Origin: Plecoglossus altivelis
Taxonomy: Eukaryota > Chordata > Actinopteri > Osmeriformes > Plecoglossidae
Assembly (NCBI GenBank): GCA_036571765.1
Contig: BROE01000001.1
Coordinates: forward strand, 1,663,631 to 1,727,630
Length of the DNA: 64,000 bases
Reading direction: 5' to 3'
Under the pieces are notes generated by a model. That model ran no database searches, was not told where the DNA came from, and saw only the letters and a list, made by a program, of their open reading frames with translations. The position numbers and the translations under genes are program-made. Positions 24,558 to 36,700 of the stretch are shown in pieces. Numbering within the stretch: position 1 is the first letter of the stretch; each line of letters begins with the position of its first letter.

Positions 24558-26509
24558 CTGGAGAGGGGGGGGGGGAGAAGAATAAGTCATAAATCTACCT
24601 CCAAAAATCCACTCTGACTACCTCTGAAACTCCTGGTCACGTTCTCAAGTCCTCGCAGTCCCACAAAAGCATCTGTTGTTTTTATAGTTGGGGCCGCAAT
24701 TAGGATAATGAGGCCAAAAGGGTTAAGCATTAGGCAAAAGGCTTGGCTAGGCAAGAACAGGCTCTATTTGTGCACAGGAGGGGCCCAGGTCCAAGCCATG
24801 GTTAGAGTCGCTGTAGCTCTCTGCCAGCCTCTCTGATCAGCACAGAGCTCTGGACAAAACAGACCACTTTGAAGAGCAAAGACAGAACAGTAAAACAGTA
24901 AAACAGAAACGAACAGGCTAATGTTGTGCAGATGGGACCTTTTCCAGTGTATGAATGGCTGTCTACTCTTGATTTATCCTCTTAATTGCTTTCAACATAT
25001 ACATAACCGTTAAAGTTTCCTTGATCACCTACATATGAGGTCTTGAAATCAGATTGTCTCACTTTCTGTCTAGTGGGTGTCCATTTGACAATGATCAGTT
25101 TTTGATCTTCTACTCACATTGCTCCTTTGAGAATATATTCCATCTTCAACCAGAGACGAAACAAAATCATGTGCCAAAACATTCAGACTGATATTCAAAC
25201 AAGTTATGCAAAGAGGTTTCCTTGACCTTTTATGAAGGGTGATTAGTGACACATTTATAACGTTGAATGAAACCAAAGCTGCAACTAAAACGAATGAGCA
25301 AAAACATCTTTGAGTTGCCAAAGATTCACACATCTTGTATAAGCATGCAAATCCAATCAACCATAGAGGATGGGCATCCACTCGTGACCCACCTCCCAAA
25401 TACGTTTAATCCTATTCCTTTGGAGAGACCCTCAAAAGAATGTGAAAAGAGTAGAGTCCCATAGAAAACCAGCGTTGAGGGTAACCAAGCCACTTCTTAA
25501 TCAGCGGAATTTAAATCGAAAATGATCGGTGGGTAGTCCTTCCTTAAGCCTTGAAGCCAATCAAAAATAGCATTTCGATGATTTAAAAAGTCAAACTATT
25601 TCATATAAAGCACTTTACCTTTAGGATCGTTTGCGTTTGAAACAAGCAAAACTACTTATGAACAATATCACAGCACATTTTTGAGGGTTCGTCAGTATAA
25701 AGAGTTTGAAAAGATTATTACGGAAAATATAGCCTATAGAAAATAAAATAGCCTATGTTTGGGGTTCGTTAATTTGCCATCGAGCAAGTAAATCCCTCGT
25801 CTCTGGAGAAAACATACATGCATTCATTTGACACAACTGATTATTCATTGCTATGCAATTTTGCCCCTTCATTTACGGGTACGGGGGTAAAAACATTAGG
25901 CTACTCTAATTGTCTCCTTGCATACTTTGTGTATTAGAACCTCCGTCAATGCAAAGTGAATTTGAATGGCTGTTGATTGTAGCTTTATATGACCGGGGTA
26001 ACAATTGCCCTGAGGCTTACTGAATAGTAACAGCCTACCTTTGCAACAAGATGATATTTGGAGACAACCACCATACATTCTAAACATTGTTACATTACAT
26101 TGTAATCATGTTGCGTTGAAAACGTCTGTGAACACATTTTTACATGCTAATATTCCATTGTGAAAACTGACCCTGATACTTCAGCCTCCACACAAAATAG
26201 CCTAACACCCCAGCCTCCAACAACCGGCATTTTAAAATGTTCTCTTTTTTGAATGACAACAACGATGCCATCTCTCGAAGTATGAAATGCGCCGTAAGAG
26301 TGGGCATGGGATACGAGCAGACAATGTAGATAAGTATTGCTGGTAGGTTATCTTTGAAATAACCTATTTTTGAGGACATGCAAGCCAACGGTCAACAGTG
26401 GCCATGTCTCCTATCCCGCGGAACATCGTAGCATCGTCACTAAAAGCAAGCTCTTAAACTGCCCAGTCCTGGTTTACTCAACACAATCGTCTCAGAAACA
26501 TAAACCTAC
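24558..26509 (-). other. Intron 1 of the cdh2-like gene
   Basis: This 1,952-bp intron runs from the GTAGGT donor to the CAG acceptor. The acceptor tract contains a run of 12 C on the coding strand. Most of the intron is AT-rich and free of simple repeats, with an octamer ATGCAAAT at 25345-25352 and several homeodomain-type TAAT/ATTA cores between 25500 and 25900. That texture resembles conserved non-coding sequence, but conservation cannot be tested here. Confidence 0.7.
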
Positions 26510-26566
26510 CTGCAAAACTGCAAAGAGCGCCAAGAGAGGCAAACCCCCGCCCTTTTGTAAGTACAT
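26510..26566 (-). CDS. cdh2: Cadherin-2-like exon 1, signal peptide (partial CDS)
   Basis: Read on the minus strand from ATG at 26566-26564, this 57-nt segment encodes 19 residues: MYLQKGGG, then a hydrophobic core LPLLALFAVLQ. This is the n-region and h-region of a secretory signal peptide. It ends exactly on a codon (phase 0) at CAG|GTAGGT, a near-consensus splice donor at 26509-26504. Vertebrate CDH2 exon 1 likewise encodes only the signal peptide and ends in a leucine-rich stretch followed by Q in phase 0. The start was chosen because it is the only ATG that gives a signal peptide in frame with exon 2. The Kozak context is weak, with T at -3 and T at +4. The segment is too short to be found by ORF length; its identity rests on joining to exon 2. 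Confidence 0.75.
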
Positions 26567-26900
26567 GGATGGGATTTTTCGCTGTTTATTTCCTCTTGAA
26601 GTCAGTGATAAATATCCGTATGTCTGCAGCAGCGTTGATGGCTCGAGCGTTCCCTTTACGACAAAGGCAGCAGCGGCAGCAGCGTGTAGCAGCCTCCCTT
26701 ATCCACTCTCTGCTCTGTTCTGAATTCACCGCCTGGTACTCAGGCTGCTACTCCCACCCCCTCCCATGTAGTCCAATACAAAGAGCAGTTACGAGCAAAG
26801 AGCCGGAATCTCACTGTCTCTCTCTACTGGTCGAAGTGCCAAATTCACTGTGAGTTGAAACTAGACATGGTGCCCTTTTCTTGCGCTTGTCCGACTCCCC
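26567..26900 (-). promoter_or_regulatory. Probable cdh2 5'UTR and core promoter
   Basis: This region lies directly upstream of the exon 1 ATG on the minus strand. Read 5' to 3' on that strand it shows an inverted CCAAT box (TATTGGAC, 26778-26771), then a GC/CACCC-type block GGGAGGGGGTGGGAG (about 26762-26748), then a GCTGCTGCC repeat (about 26680-26660), then the ATG. No TATA box is placed convincingly. The transcription start is therefore inferred, most likely between 26650 and 26850. If transcription begins upstream of 26767, a 13-codon upstream ORF (26767-26726) would be carried in the leader. The assignment rests on position and motif content, with no direct evidence of initiation. Confidence 0.55.
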
Positions 26901-29014
26901 TCCTTCCAACAACAATATAATTCTGTTTTTGCACGGTTGGCTTGTCAAGAGCGTATGTTCGTAGTTGCTGCTTAATAAGAGTTAGATCTTTATGGAAGCG
27001 TAAATAAAGAATATGTGTTTTTGCCTACTGCCTATCTGACTTAATGGTAGCTCTGGCTGCTTGTTATGACGGAGGCCAGATTTATTTTATCCTCCCGGTT
27101 CCCCAGTGCTGAAGGCGCTACCTTAATTAACGCAATCTGATCGTACAGTATGTAGTCAACGAAAAGTATTTGTTGGAATAATTCGAATTTTTAATTCAAC
27201 ATCCTTTAAACCCTGCAAGGGTCAAATAGATCAGTCTAGAGTCAATTATGTGAAGTACATTGACCTTACATCCCCCTCATGCAAATATGTAATGTATCCT
27301 ATTGCCATTACCTTGGCTACTGTAAGTGATAATGAAATAGATATATATGAATTCTAACATCCACTTCTAGCACATGCCACATGTGATACAGGCTTTCAGG
27401 AAATTCATTGCTCACCTTACTATCAGTGTTTTGAGATTAGGCAGTAAATTAGGGTGCCACCCTAGCCTAATCATGAACAAACAGGTGGTACAATACCACA
27501 GTGACACAGAGTTAAGAGTGCTTTGGGTGAGAGTAGGTTGTATATTTGTTTTTTTAAAGAGGCTCACAGTCCACAAGCCAACTGTTTTGTCAATTGGTCA
27601 TAATCGTCCATTTATGCTTCCATTACACCCAAGCAATGCATATAGTATAGTATCCACTAAAATGTCAATGATTATAGTGAGTCAAGTAGGCTACAGAGAA
27701 CGTGACAACCAAGGAAGAGGAAAGGAGAGACACTTGAAATCTTTTATCCTCTCACCTGTAAAGATTATATTCTAATTAGCCTGCAATAGCTGTTGCTTTG
27801 TAATACGATAATACTATCCCAATTCAATTGATGGTATTGTCTTTAATACAATCAACCAAACGAAAGCAATTTGATAGGAAATGTGTTGTAATTAGCGTCC
27901 TGTATCAATGAAATTCATATTACTCTGTTTGTTTCTTTATTGTTTGCCTTGGCTGCCTACATTTGGGGAGAGATCAAGCGGAATGACCTGTGGATAATTC
28001 ATATCGTATTTTGTACAAATTGCTCAGTTTATGTAATCTAATCTAATTGGGAGTGGGATCAAAACGCAGTCTCCCTTTGATTAACGCTGTCGCCGTTATC
28101 TTCCGTCTGTGCTCGTCTGGGCAGGGAGGGAAGCGTGGGGGAATCCAATTATGACTTGGAGCATTCAATCAAGCAATATCACATTTCATATTTCATAAAG
28201 CCATCCTGAGCCCATGAGAACTGCATGTGCAGCATATTTAGCTGGGCTGCGAGCTTGTTTTGTTTAAAAATATATCAAGACAATATAGAGAGAGAAAAGA
28301 GTGTGACCTCAAAACTCCACGCCGTCGAAGGATCTGCTATATCGCAGGTCAGAAATGTAGGCAGCACCCCTGATGTGTTGGCTGGGGGCTCGGCAGGGGT
28401 AGCAGCCTCTGTGCAAACAGAGCTCCTGCAGTGCAGAGCTGCCCTCATCTGCCTGTGAGGCTGCTCAGGTGATGCATGTGCCGCTGGTTGCTGACACTGC
28501 GATTGACTCTGGTAAGTGCAGGTGTCCGAAGGGCTGGTGGCCCAGGGGGAGCCCTTGACTCCAGTGCCATTACTCTGCACTCGCGCTGCCTGGCTGGGCT
28601 ACCTGCCTGCCTGCCGTGGATAAGCATGGAACTCGGGCGGCCTATGTGGCGGTGGTGGGAAATGGTGAGGTCAGCAGCGTCTTGCATGGCCAGTCCTCTC
28701 ATCCATTACTTCACGCTGGAGGTATGTTGATACAAACAAGTACAAGAGTGCACATATGAATACATTTTAATGGCCTCTTGCAATGAGTAAGGTAGAGAAG
28801 GCATAAAGGTGACAAGTGAATGTTCTGTGTCAGTGGCAAATGTCACCAAACTGATGGCAACAGATATCTATTAGATGTCTATATTAGACGTCTGCATATT
28901 AGATGTGATGCAGCGTAGTCCCTCATCATTCAGTCCAGATGTTTAACATCCCAAAATGGTCAGACTGGCAATCAAAAGAGTTGGAATGGCCAACTCCACG
29001 CAGGAATAAAATTT
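26901..29014. other. Upstream flank of cdh2, non-repetitive AT-rich
   Basis: This 2.1-kb stretch directly upstream of the gene is largely free of simple repeats, a texture typical of conserved regulatory DNA. It holds a perfect octamer ATGCAAAT (27279-27286), TCF/LEF-like CCTTTGATTAA with TAATTGGG around 28048-28085, and three spaced TATTAGAYGT boxes at 28869-28906. No exon is seen. Confidence 0.45.
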
Positions 29015-29030
29015 AAAAAAAAAAAAAAAA
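29015..29030. repeat. Poly(A)16 tract
   Basis: Sixteen A flanked by ATTTA and TTAAAAAATG. It has no visible retroposon body upstream. Confidence 0.9.
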
Positions 29031-29139
29031 TTAAAAAATGAATATACAAGTCCCAGATCGTTTGTCAGTCCCGGTCCAACCCTGCATCCCACCAATCGTG
29101 ACGAACGCCATCCCTACCCTGATCGGAACACGTGCTCTG

Positions 29140-29420
29140 ACCTCTTCCTGTCTTTGGCTAATTACATCGTTATCCATTAGCGATGCCTAACATGTCAAAG
29201 GTTGCACTGTAACAAATGAGTCAGAGAAGAGGAGCATCCTATCTCTCAAAGCTCTTATCAATTGCAATCAAGCTTCATTGTTATGCACTCAATAGAGGCT
29301 CTCTAAGGACTGCAGTAATGCTGTGATTATTTTCATCTCATGCCAAATCGGCTCATTCAGTCTTTTATGCCATACAAACAAAAGAGACAAATACAGTTCT
29401 GCATGTGTGTCTGATCTCTT
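29140..29420. promoter_or_regulatory. Candidate neural-type enhancer with a SOX-OCT composite motif
   Basis: This stretch is non-repetitive and has a dense set of cores: GGCTAATTACATC (homeodomain), an AP-1-type TGAGTCAG near 29217, TCAATTGCAATCAAGC, and CATTGTTATGCA at 29276-29287. The last closely follows the SOX2-POU composite (CATTGTTATGCAAAT). It lies about 2.5 kb upstream of the presumed start site. Function is inferred. Confidence 0.35.
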
Positions 29421-31973
29421 CAGCACATATTTTAGGTGGCTTTCAACATTTCCCAGCAACATTGCTGCACGGCAAATCTGCCTTGATGCACAAAGTATTG
29501 TACACATAGGTTCCAGATTTATATATCATAGGCAGATAAACTAATTTACTAAATAAATCTTAATTTAAAGCCAATTATATCTTACTGGTGTGCCTGGAAA
29601 TTTTGATAACACGAGGCAAAGCCACAATTGCATACCAAACGAAACCATATTGTCCAATCGTCATATGTACATTATGACACACTTCAATTCAGGGAGATTC
29701 ATGGCGGCTCTTCACAAAATATGTACAAGATCAACAGAATAGCTAAACATTACAGTCTTGTCTCCAAACAACATGGTGAGTGAGAGAGTTACTCTGCAGG
29801 GTTTAACTTCTTTCCCATGGTAACTTGCAGGCCCCGACTGAAGACCATCCCTAATAGAAGTTTAGCTTGGAGGCACATATGGCTGCTTTGTTTGTGTGAC
29901 ACTGCGATGTAATAGCGATTGATTAGCTGATTAAACTCTGGGACTCACAGAGATCTAAGAAGTGAGAGAGGCGAACCATACTCGTCCTTCAGGGTTGAAA
30001 TAACATCTTGGCTATTGATTTTTAATGGCTCAGCTGGCAAAAAAGTGTTTGGTTCACTGTTTTCTCTCTCCTACAATCATCACTGTGGAATCTGGATAAA
30101 GTATTTCCTGTTCATGTAATCCTATTTTACACTTTTCCAAGCATCCATTTTCTCTTTCATTCACAAATAACATTAAAACGACAATTGATTTATAAAAAAT
30201 TATCTGTGATACTGGACCAGTGTAATAAACCAGTCTTTTCAGTGTGTGAGCAATGTATCCTACAAGAATCCAATCTGGTCTTTTCTGTCTGAAAGAGTTT
30301 GTGCGAACAGATTATTTTGACTCAGTGCTCGGCAGTGGAGGACATGAGCGGTGGAAAGTATCTGAACAAGTTTCTATTTCTTTCTCCTTCAACTCCAAAT
30401 GAGAAAATGATGAATGGCTGTAGGACTTGTGAGGTTTGAGAGTGAGTGCAGAAAGTCTTTCTTCTGTGGTTACTCTACCAGACATAAGGTCGCACTATAT
30501 ATCCAACCAAATTCAATTAAATGATCCTAATAGTTGTTGCAATTGCATTGTCATAATGATAAGATTCTTAACCGAATCAGATCAACGTTGTCAGAAGCAG
30601 GACCAGGGAAAATATACCTCTCGCTGTACTTGCTATAAATGATAAATAAGCATGAACTTGTATAACAGCCACTTTGAATTGGGTTGGCATTCATCGCAGA
30701 AGGCCTGCGATCAGATTTCCCAGCATTCCAATGTAGCTCTTCTTAACAGCCATAAAGGTTCAAATCTGGTTGAAACACAAAGAATTTAATAAAAAATACA
30801 TTTTCATCCACAACATTTGCATTGAGTAGGGACTTCGTCCATCGTCCAAGTAGCCACCCGTCAAGTGAGCTGCCACCTGCTGTCATCTCGCTCTCCCTGA
30901 AGTCAATGAGGTTGATCAAGTCGTCATCATCCAAGTGTGCAATATTTTCCTCTGGCTTTCAAATATGCATTATGACGGATCTCTACATAGCCCGAGTCAT
31001 TCTCCCGATCTCTAATAGTTGAAATCCCTTGAAATCCATTTCCCCCTTATCGATATTGATCCGCCAAGAGACGAGCTGTCACGCCTCGACAGTCCAGCTC
31101 CTCTGATTTAAGACTGGACCATCAGCCTGTCGGAACACATAGACCTGCCGTGGATTTACTCAGACGGCTCTGGGATGATCCAAGATGTCCGCCTGCGTCT
31201 GTCTCTCCCTGGGCTTTCTCTCACAGAGACCTTGTTTGGGAGGTGCTCAGGGAACGAGACACGTTTGAATTTAAATCGTAGAGGCAACGGGATTGGAAGG
31301 TACCTCAATTTGAGATTTGTGTTCAGCTGGCGATTAAATTGACTTGAAGGCCGTCGTGTTCTATTTTCATTAAGACTTTGTGGAGATCAATGGGGAATCC
31401 CATGTTCAGGCGTCACACAAAAGTTTAATCATGCTACATCCAGTCCAAATCGATACATTTGTAAACCACCAACTGTAATGCACTATTGTCTCCTTTCCAT
31501 GTCAAATTTTCTTTTTTGCTTTTTGGCATATTTTAAAAATATTTTCAGCTTTTCAACACATAAGCCTGATCTGAATACCTCATGAAGACACAGCAGCTGA
31601 ATATACATGCTTAAGAGACTGTTTTCAGCTCATGAAATCATTTATTCTTTCAGGATGCAGCCACATTTTCCACTTGATTTACAGTTGTGCTGACAGAAAA
31701 TGGTGGGGTAATTGTCCGGATATCCACACACATGACGGGTAAAGTGTTTCCTTTTTTAGTTATCTTGTACGAAGTTCATAAAGGGATAGAGTCACTGTTT
31801 TAAAGCATCCTAAATCCCCCTCCTAGTCGTGCCTTTAAGCTAATTAGAACAACGAAGGCCTCGCAACGACAAAATCAAGGACGATTAGATGGCGGCGCAG
31901 TCAAAAACAGTCAGAAGAACAATGTGAAACTTCAGAGTGATCATCTCTTTAAATTAGGAGGTGGAAAGTAATA
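29421..31973. other. Upstream flank, no gene seen
   Basis: AT-rich unique sequence with a reversed octamer ATTTGCAT at 30815-30822. The stretch 30480-30600, with CAATTAAATGATCC and TTGCAATTGCATTG, resembles a conserved element. Nothing coding. Confidence 0.45.
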
Positions 31974-32002
31974 GGAAGGGAAGGGAAGGGAAGGGAGGGA
32001 GG
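31974..32002 (+). repeat. (AAGGG)n microsatellite
   Basis: About five AAGGG units ending in GGGAGGGAGG. Confidence 0.9.
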
Positions 32003-33034
32003 CCTTAGTTAATTGATGCAGGAGAAAGAAAGGTAAACAGTTTGTGGATAAAGTAGCAGATGTTAGTGACAGGTTGCTTGGAACGGAGGTGTCCTTAGTT
32101 GGCCGACTCAAGAGAGTGATCATAAGGCTCGTTGCCTTCACTTCTGGCTTCAATGTTACTACAGGACCGCGTGCGCGGGAAATGACACATGATCATAACC
32201 TCCGATGGCCATTGGGAATCGGTGAATATTTACTCAAACTTGTTTTGTACTGTTTACTGTTAACCTTTTTCATCCAGGATACAAATGACACGGGAAGGCT
32301 TTTCAGCGGCACCGCCTCCCTTACTATCTCTTTCCTGAAGAGTTGAATCACTTTGACTCACTTGCAATTGGGGGCTTTTTGCCTTAAGTTTATGTCATCG
32401 AACATGTCCTTGGCTTGAATAAGGTAAATCAGTGATTTGACCTGATTCATACGAATGAGATACAAAACTACAAATCACCTTGGACACAAAGCACAGTGGA
32501 GCACTGTGCTGAACAACACTTTGTATACGGCAATGCAGTTCTTCAGCATCAAAGCCTTGGTGAGCTTTTTATAGCATTATATCTCAATTTACAGGTATTG
32601 ACTGCTCTTGGAGTGCTAGGTCACGGATAGTGTTAGTGAACCAGAAAAGTTCAATTCAGTCTCAGTATTATCACAAAGTTCCTACCAAAGGAAAAAAGAT
32701 TGTGGACGGCTTCTTAGCCCCGTGCTTTTTCGAGCTGTTCAATTTCTCTCTCACCTTGGCTTTTCTCTGTGTCTAATTGGGTTTCATTGATTTATCCGGC
32801 ATGACGCGAGCTTGGCCCAGCCTCTGCTGACCCTGCAGAAAAACATCAACCGGGCCGTCTAACAGCAGTCTTCCTGCCCCGGCGCTCCCCAAACACTCGC
32901 TATACAATGAGCCGTGAATGATTGTGTCAGGGTGCTGGAACTGAGTCAACTTGCCGCCCGGCAGGAGCCCACAGCCCAATGCTAGATTAGCGTCTCTGTG
33001 AAAGGACAAAAGGCTCCGGGTGTGCTGTTTTGTG
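32003..33034. other. Upstream flank, no gene seen
   Basis: Unique sequence with a perfect 9-bp hairpin (AGCACAGTG, 3-nt loop, CACTGTGCT) at 32490-32510. No exon recognised. Confidence 0.5.
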
Positions 33035-33084
33035 CCCCCCCCTCCTCCCCTGCACCCCCCCCCCCCCCCCCCCCTGCACCCCCC
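33035..33084. repeat. C-rich tract including poly(C)20
   Basis: Short C-runs lead into C20 at 33055-33074, then TGCACC and C6. Its complement could form a G-quadruplex. Confidence 0.9.
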
Positions 33085-33299
33085 CTCGTTCTGTTGTTTG
33101 TGCCTTCTGTTCATGCTGGAGGGGGAAGGGAGGGGGGCTGTTTGGACCCTAGTTGGGGTCTACCTGCAGACGGCCGCTGGGCCCCGTGGATTGGGTCCAG
33201 CTGGGCCCGGGGACACGGCCACTCATCTGCGCCTCGGCGTATGTGTGTCACCTTGAGCACTCAGGAGGAGGTGTCCGGAACTCACACCCGCTGGGATAG

Positions 33300-33480
33300 A
33301 CGGGCCATGAAGAGGGAGCGAGGGAGGAAGGGATGGAGGGAGGGAACCAGGGAGGGAGGGAGAGCTCTACAGAAGTGACAAGTGTGTCTTTGGGGCTGAG
33401 AGAGAGAGAGATCGGTAATAAACCAAAGGAGATGAAAGCCGGGAGGAAGGAGGGTGGGGGTTGGGAGGGGTGAATGGGGT
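33300..33480 (+). repeat. Purine-rich GGGA/GAGA tract
   Basis: About 180 bp dominated by GGGAGGGA and AGAGAGAG units on the + strand. Reading frames on both strands are repeat artefacts. Confidence 0.75.
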
Positions 33481-33747
33481 GGGGGCGTTAGGAAATCGCA
33501 CGGACAGAGGCGCAAATATACAGTTGCCGGGAAATAGGAAATATAATGGAAGTATGTATATATAGAATCCTGAGCTTTGATTCTGTGCCTGTGTCCTCAT
33601 TTCTTCCTTTCCCCTCCGTCTCTCCCTCTCTCTCATGCATTATAAACGACTGATGACAGTGACAACTCCTCAGGTGTGCAATGTGCCAGATTTGTTATTC
33701 CGCTCACAAGCTCTGCCACCCCTCCCTGCTACCACCTGTGTAGACAT

Positions 33748-33787
33748 GCACACACACACACACAGATTCACACACACACATACGCAC
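33748..33787. repeat. (CA)n microsatellite
   Basis: Two CA runs separated by GATT. Confidence 0.9.
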
Positions 33788-36700
33788 AGCTGCTGTGTCA
33801 GCGGGACACATGGGGCCAGAGAGAGCGGGAAGTTATCTTCCTGTGCGTATCTGCTCCCTGCAACTGTTGGGTGTGTTCTCAGTGAACTGTTGTATCAGTT
33901 ACAATCAGATATGGTACTTGCTCCATGGATTGGACATTGTTCGATAAAATCTAATATACAATTCAACCCATGGTCATGTTCCAGACTGACAGCCAACATT
34001 TAAAAGGAAAAAAATGGAACTAAACTGAGACTTCGTAGGGGTTTTCGATATTAACACTTACATATATATTGTACTTTTTCACCAACAAAATAATCTGTAA
34101 CTGGATGTGAACAGACACTGATATCATTGGTCTGATTAGAAGAATTTGTTAGTCGTGTAATAAGGGAACTATCTGCCTGTGGGAAACTTATAGGCTAGCG
34201 TGGTAGGAGCTAGTGGCTCCTGACTGCAGAAGCTTCAGCAGCTTGTCAAGGCCCTCTCCTCTCTGGGAGAACCCAACGCTTAGCATCTGTTCCTGCTCCT
34301 GTCCTCCTCCAACACTATATCTGGTCTTGCCATTTGGTTTCTATATTTAGGGATGAATAGAGAGAGATGAGGGGAGACAAAAAAAAGAGGGCCCCCGTGG
34401 AACAATCAAGGTCAGTGGAATTCATTTTGAGGCATGTTTGATAATGACATGAGGGAGGCGGGGCTCTTGAACGTTCCCCGTGTTTCTTGTAACAGCCTGA
34501 GTTTCTCCTGCAGAGCTCGTGGCTGTGGCCCCCTTTCATTTGCGCCAGCTTTGGATCCACTCTACCATGTAAATGCAATCAAGTTGCTGACAAAGTATTT
34601 CAGCTGGCAGCATCGCTGTCTGACTTCTCCATTGGAAAAAGAAAGAAAGAAATACCTAAGTAAATTGGGGAAAATGTTCCTAAAATAGAAACATTAATCA
34701 AGCCACCATGCTGTGCTCTGGGAACTCACAGAGGGTAACAACTTAGCTACATGTCCATATCCAAAAAAGCCACATCGATATTACCGGTGGTTTGGTTTAA
34801 TGTTGAGCAGCTAGGCTGGATGTCGGTAATGAATTGCCTAATCCAACTTGACAAGGTTAATTTCATAAGGCCGTCTGTACAGTGAGACAGATTGGTGACC
34901 TCTTGACATACAGATACAAAGTGAACTTTTAATTAGGTTCTTCATTCACTTCATTACCACTTTTTTCTCTCTCTCCACTGCGGGCGGATTGCAAGAAGGC
35001 AGGAAAATGAGACGTGATCCAACCTGAGTAGGTTAACAGAGCACAGGCTAGCCTACATTAAGACTGATTACATAAGCTTGCATGTAAAGGTTGCATCAAC
35101 CTTTAGTTAATGCCTCTCCAGACTTATTTTTCCATTCCAATTTGACCTGGTACACAAACCACCAGCCACCGCTACAGGAAGTGGAGGGTCAAGACCCAAA
35201 ATGTTAATTCCCCTGTTTCTAATTAACTCACTTTTCTTGAGAGTTGAAATTACCTCTCATGAATGGATCATTAGGTCCTCATTCAAGGTCTGCCTTCAGG
35301 GGTCAACCTTAAAGACATCCCCTTGATGGTGGACTGTTACGAACAATATTCTGCACAGTTCCTTTTTAATACCATGTCAATCCAGCCATCTGGTTAAAAA
35401 TACCAACAGCATCAATTTAAATCCGCACAGGACTCGTTTGCATAAAGATCTGGAGAGACTCTGGTTTCCCATTTTCTTATGCAGCTGGTGAAGCGTGTCT
35501 CCTAAGGCTACTTTGTTGTTTAAATAAATGCATGGTGCCGAGGTTCAACTTCAGGCAGAATTCATGAGAAAACAACAAACCTGAAAATGGTGGGACTGCC
35601 CAACATCTCCTCCCAAAGCAGCCCCACACCACCTGGCTAAAGCAACTCACCAAAAGCAGGCCTCTGTGTGTTCACAGAGGCTACCCTCAAACTAGACCTA
35701 CACAGATCTTTAAAAGGGAGACCACAACAGTAACACCGACAGGAACATTAATCATTAAAAATATCTCACCATCAGTTCTATTTCCAATTTCTCTGGTTGA
35801 GTCAAACCGAAGGGTGACCTCACGACAAACAATTATAGTTTTTGAGGCGGAGCTTGGCTTCACCCTAATTGGGTGAACCCAAGTAAGAAGGATAAAAAGC
35901 TCTAGGGAAAGCAACAAGGAACAAGAAATGTTCAAAACACCTCAACCCCCCAAACGCCAGGATACGAGGTGACAGAGAGGCTCTTGTGGATGTCACAGGC
36001 TCCCAACCATGATGACAGACTGTACAGTGAGGTGTGTTTAAGGCTCTGGTGACAGTGTCGTCTCGCATTAGTCTGGAGTAGTGGCGGCTAAGACGCGTGC
36101 AAGGTGGCAGATATGTACACGTGAAGGGGGAGTTAGGGCTCCAAATTTGTCACATTACCTAGATAGCCTCATATTAGTTGGAAAAGATTTGAAATGCTCA
36201 CCTCCGGCAACAAGAATGTTTTGCACTGAGCATTTTTTGGGATTTGTGTTATACGAAGGCAAGACCTGGTGATGTCGCTTATTGTTTCCTCAGAGTGAGG
36301 CAGTAACCCTTTATTGAGAGTTGTTTTGTGACTGTGAGACTTATGTCCCTAAGGAGAGCGAGTCAATATGCCTTGTTGTCTCTGTACTCCGTACACACAA
36401 CAGACATGCCAGAACGCCTGACGCTAGCCACTTGAGGTTGCCTGTTTATTTTGACGTTCCCTTTCTTGTGATTTAAGGACTACGACATGACTTGGATGTG
36501 CATGTGCTGCCACATCATGCAACAACAACAAGATCAAAGCCTTAAGCTCTTCAGCGTTTGAAAGCCAAGGATTCCCCACTATTATCTTGGAACAAACTTT
36601 TGACACCTGCCCATCCACCCCTCCCTTGCCTTCCCCAGGACATCTGCTGGTCACATATGCTGTAATATCTAACGTACACTAGCTCACCATCCCATTCTGT

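Larger units (their letters stand above)
1..26850 (-). other. cdh2: 5' part of a cdh2-like classical cadherin gene (partial, continues past left edge)
   Basis: This span holds the start of a type I cadherin gene read on the minus strand: promoter and 5'UTR, exon 1, intron 1, exon 2 and the first 24.4 kb of intron 2. Classical cadherins are single-pass membrane proteins that make calcium-dependent homophilic contacts and bind catenins inside the cell; N-cadherin acts in neural, somite and heart tissue. Only the signal peptide and the start of the prodomain lie here. No sequence encoding the rest of the prodomain (the expected exon 3) is visible in positions 1-24448. The right boundary is only an estimate of the transcription start. 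A cdh4 (R-cadherin) paralogue is the main alternative, but the VYSA and GQPLFN residues fit cdh2 better. Confidence 0.75.

Noticed and set aside
27374..27775. 133-codon + strand frame close to cdh2
   Set aside because: No recognisable protein features; AT-rich unique DNA that looks more like non-coding conserved sequence.
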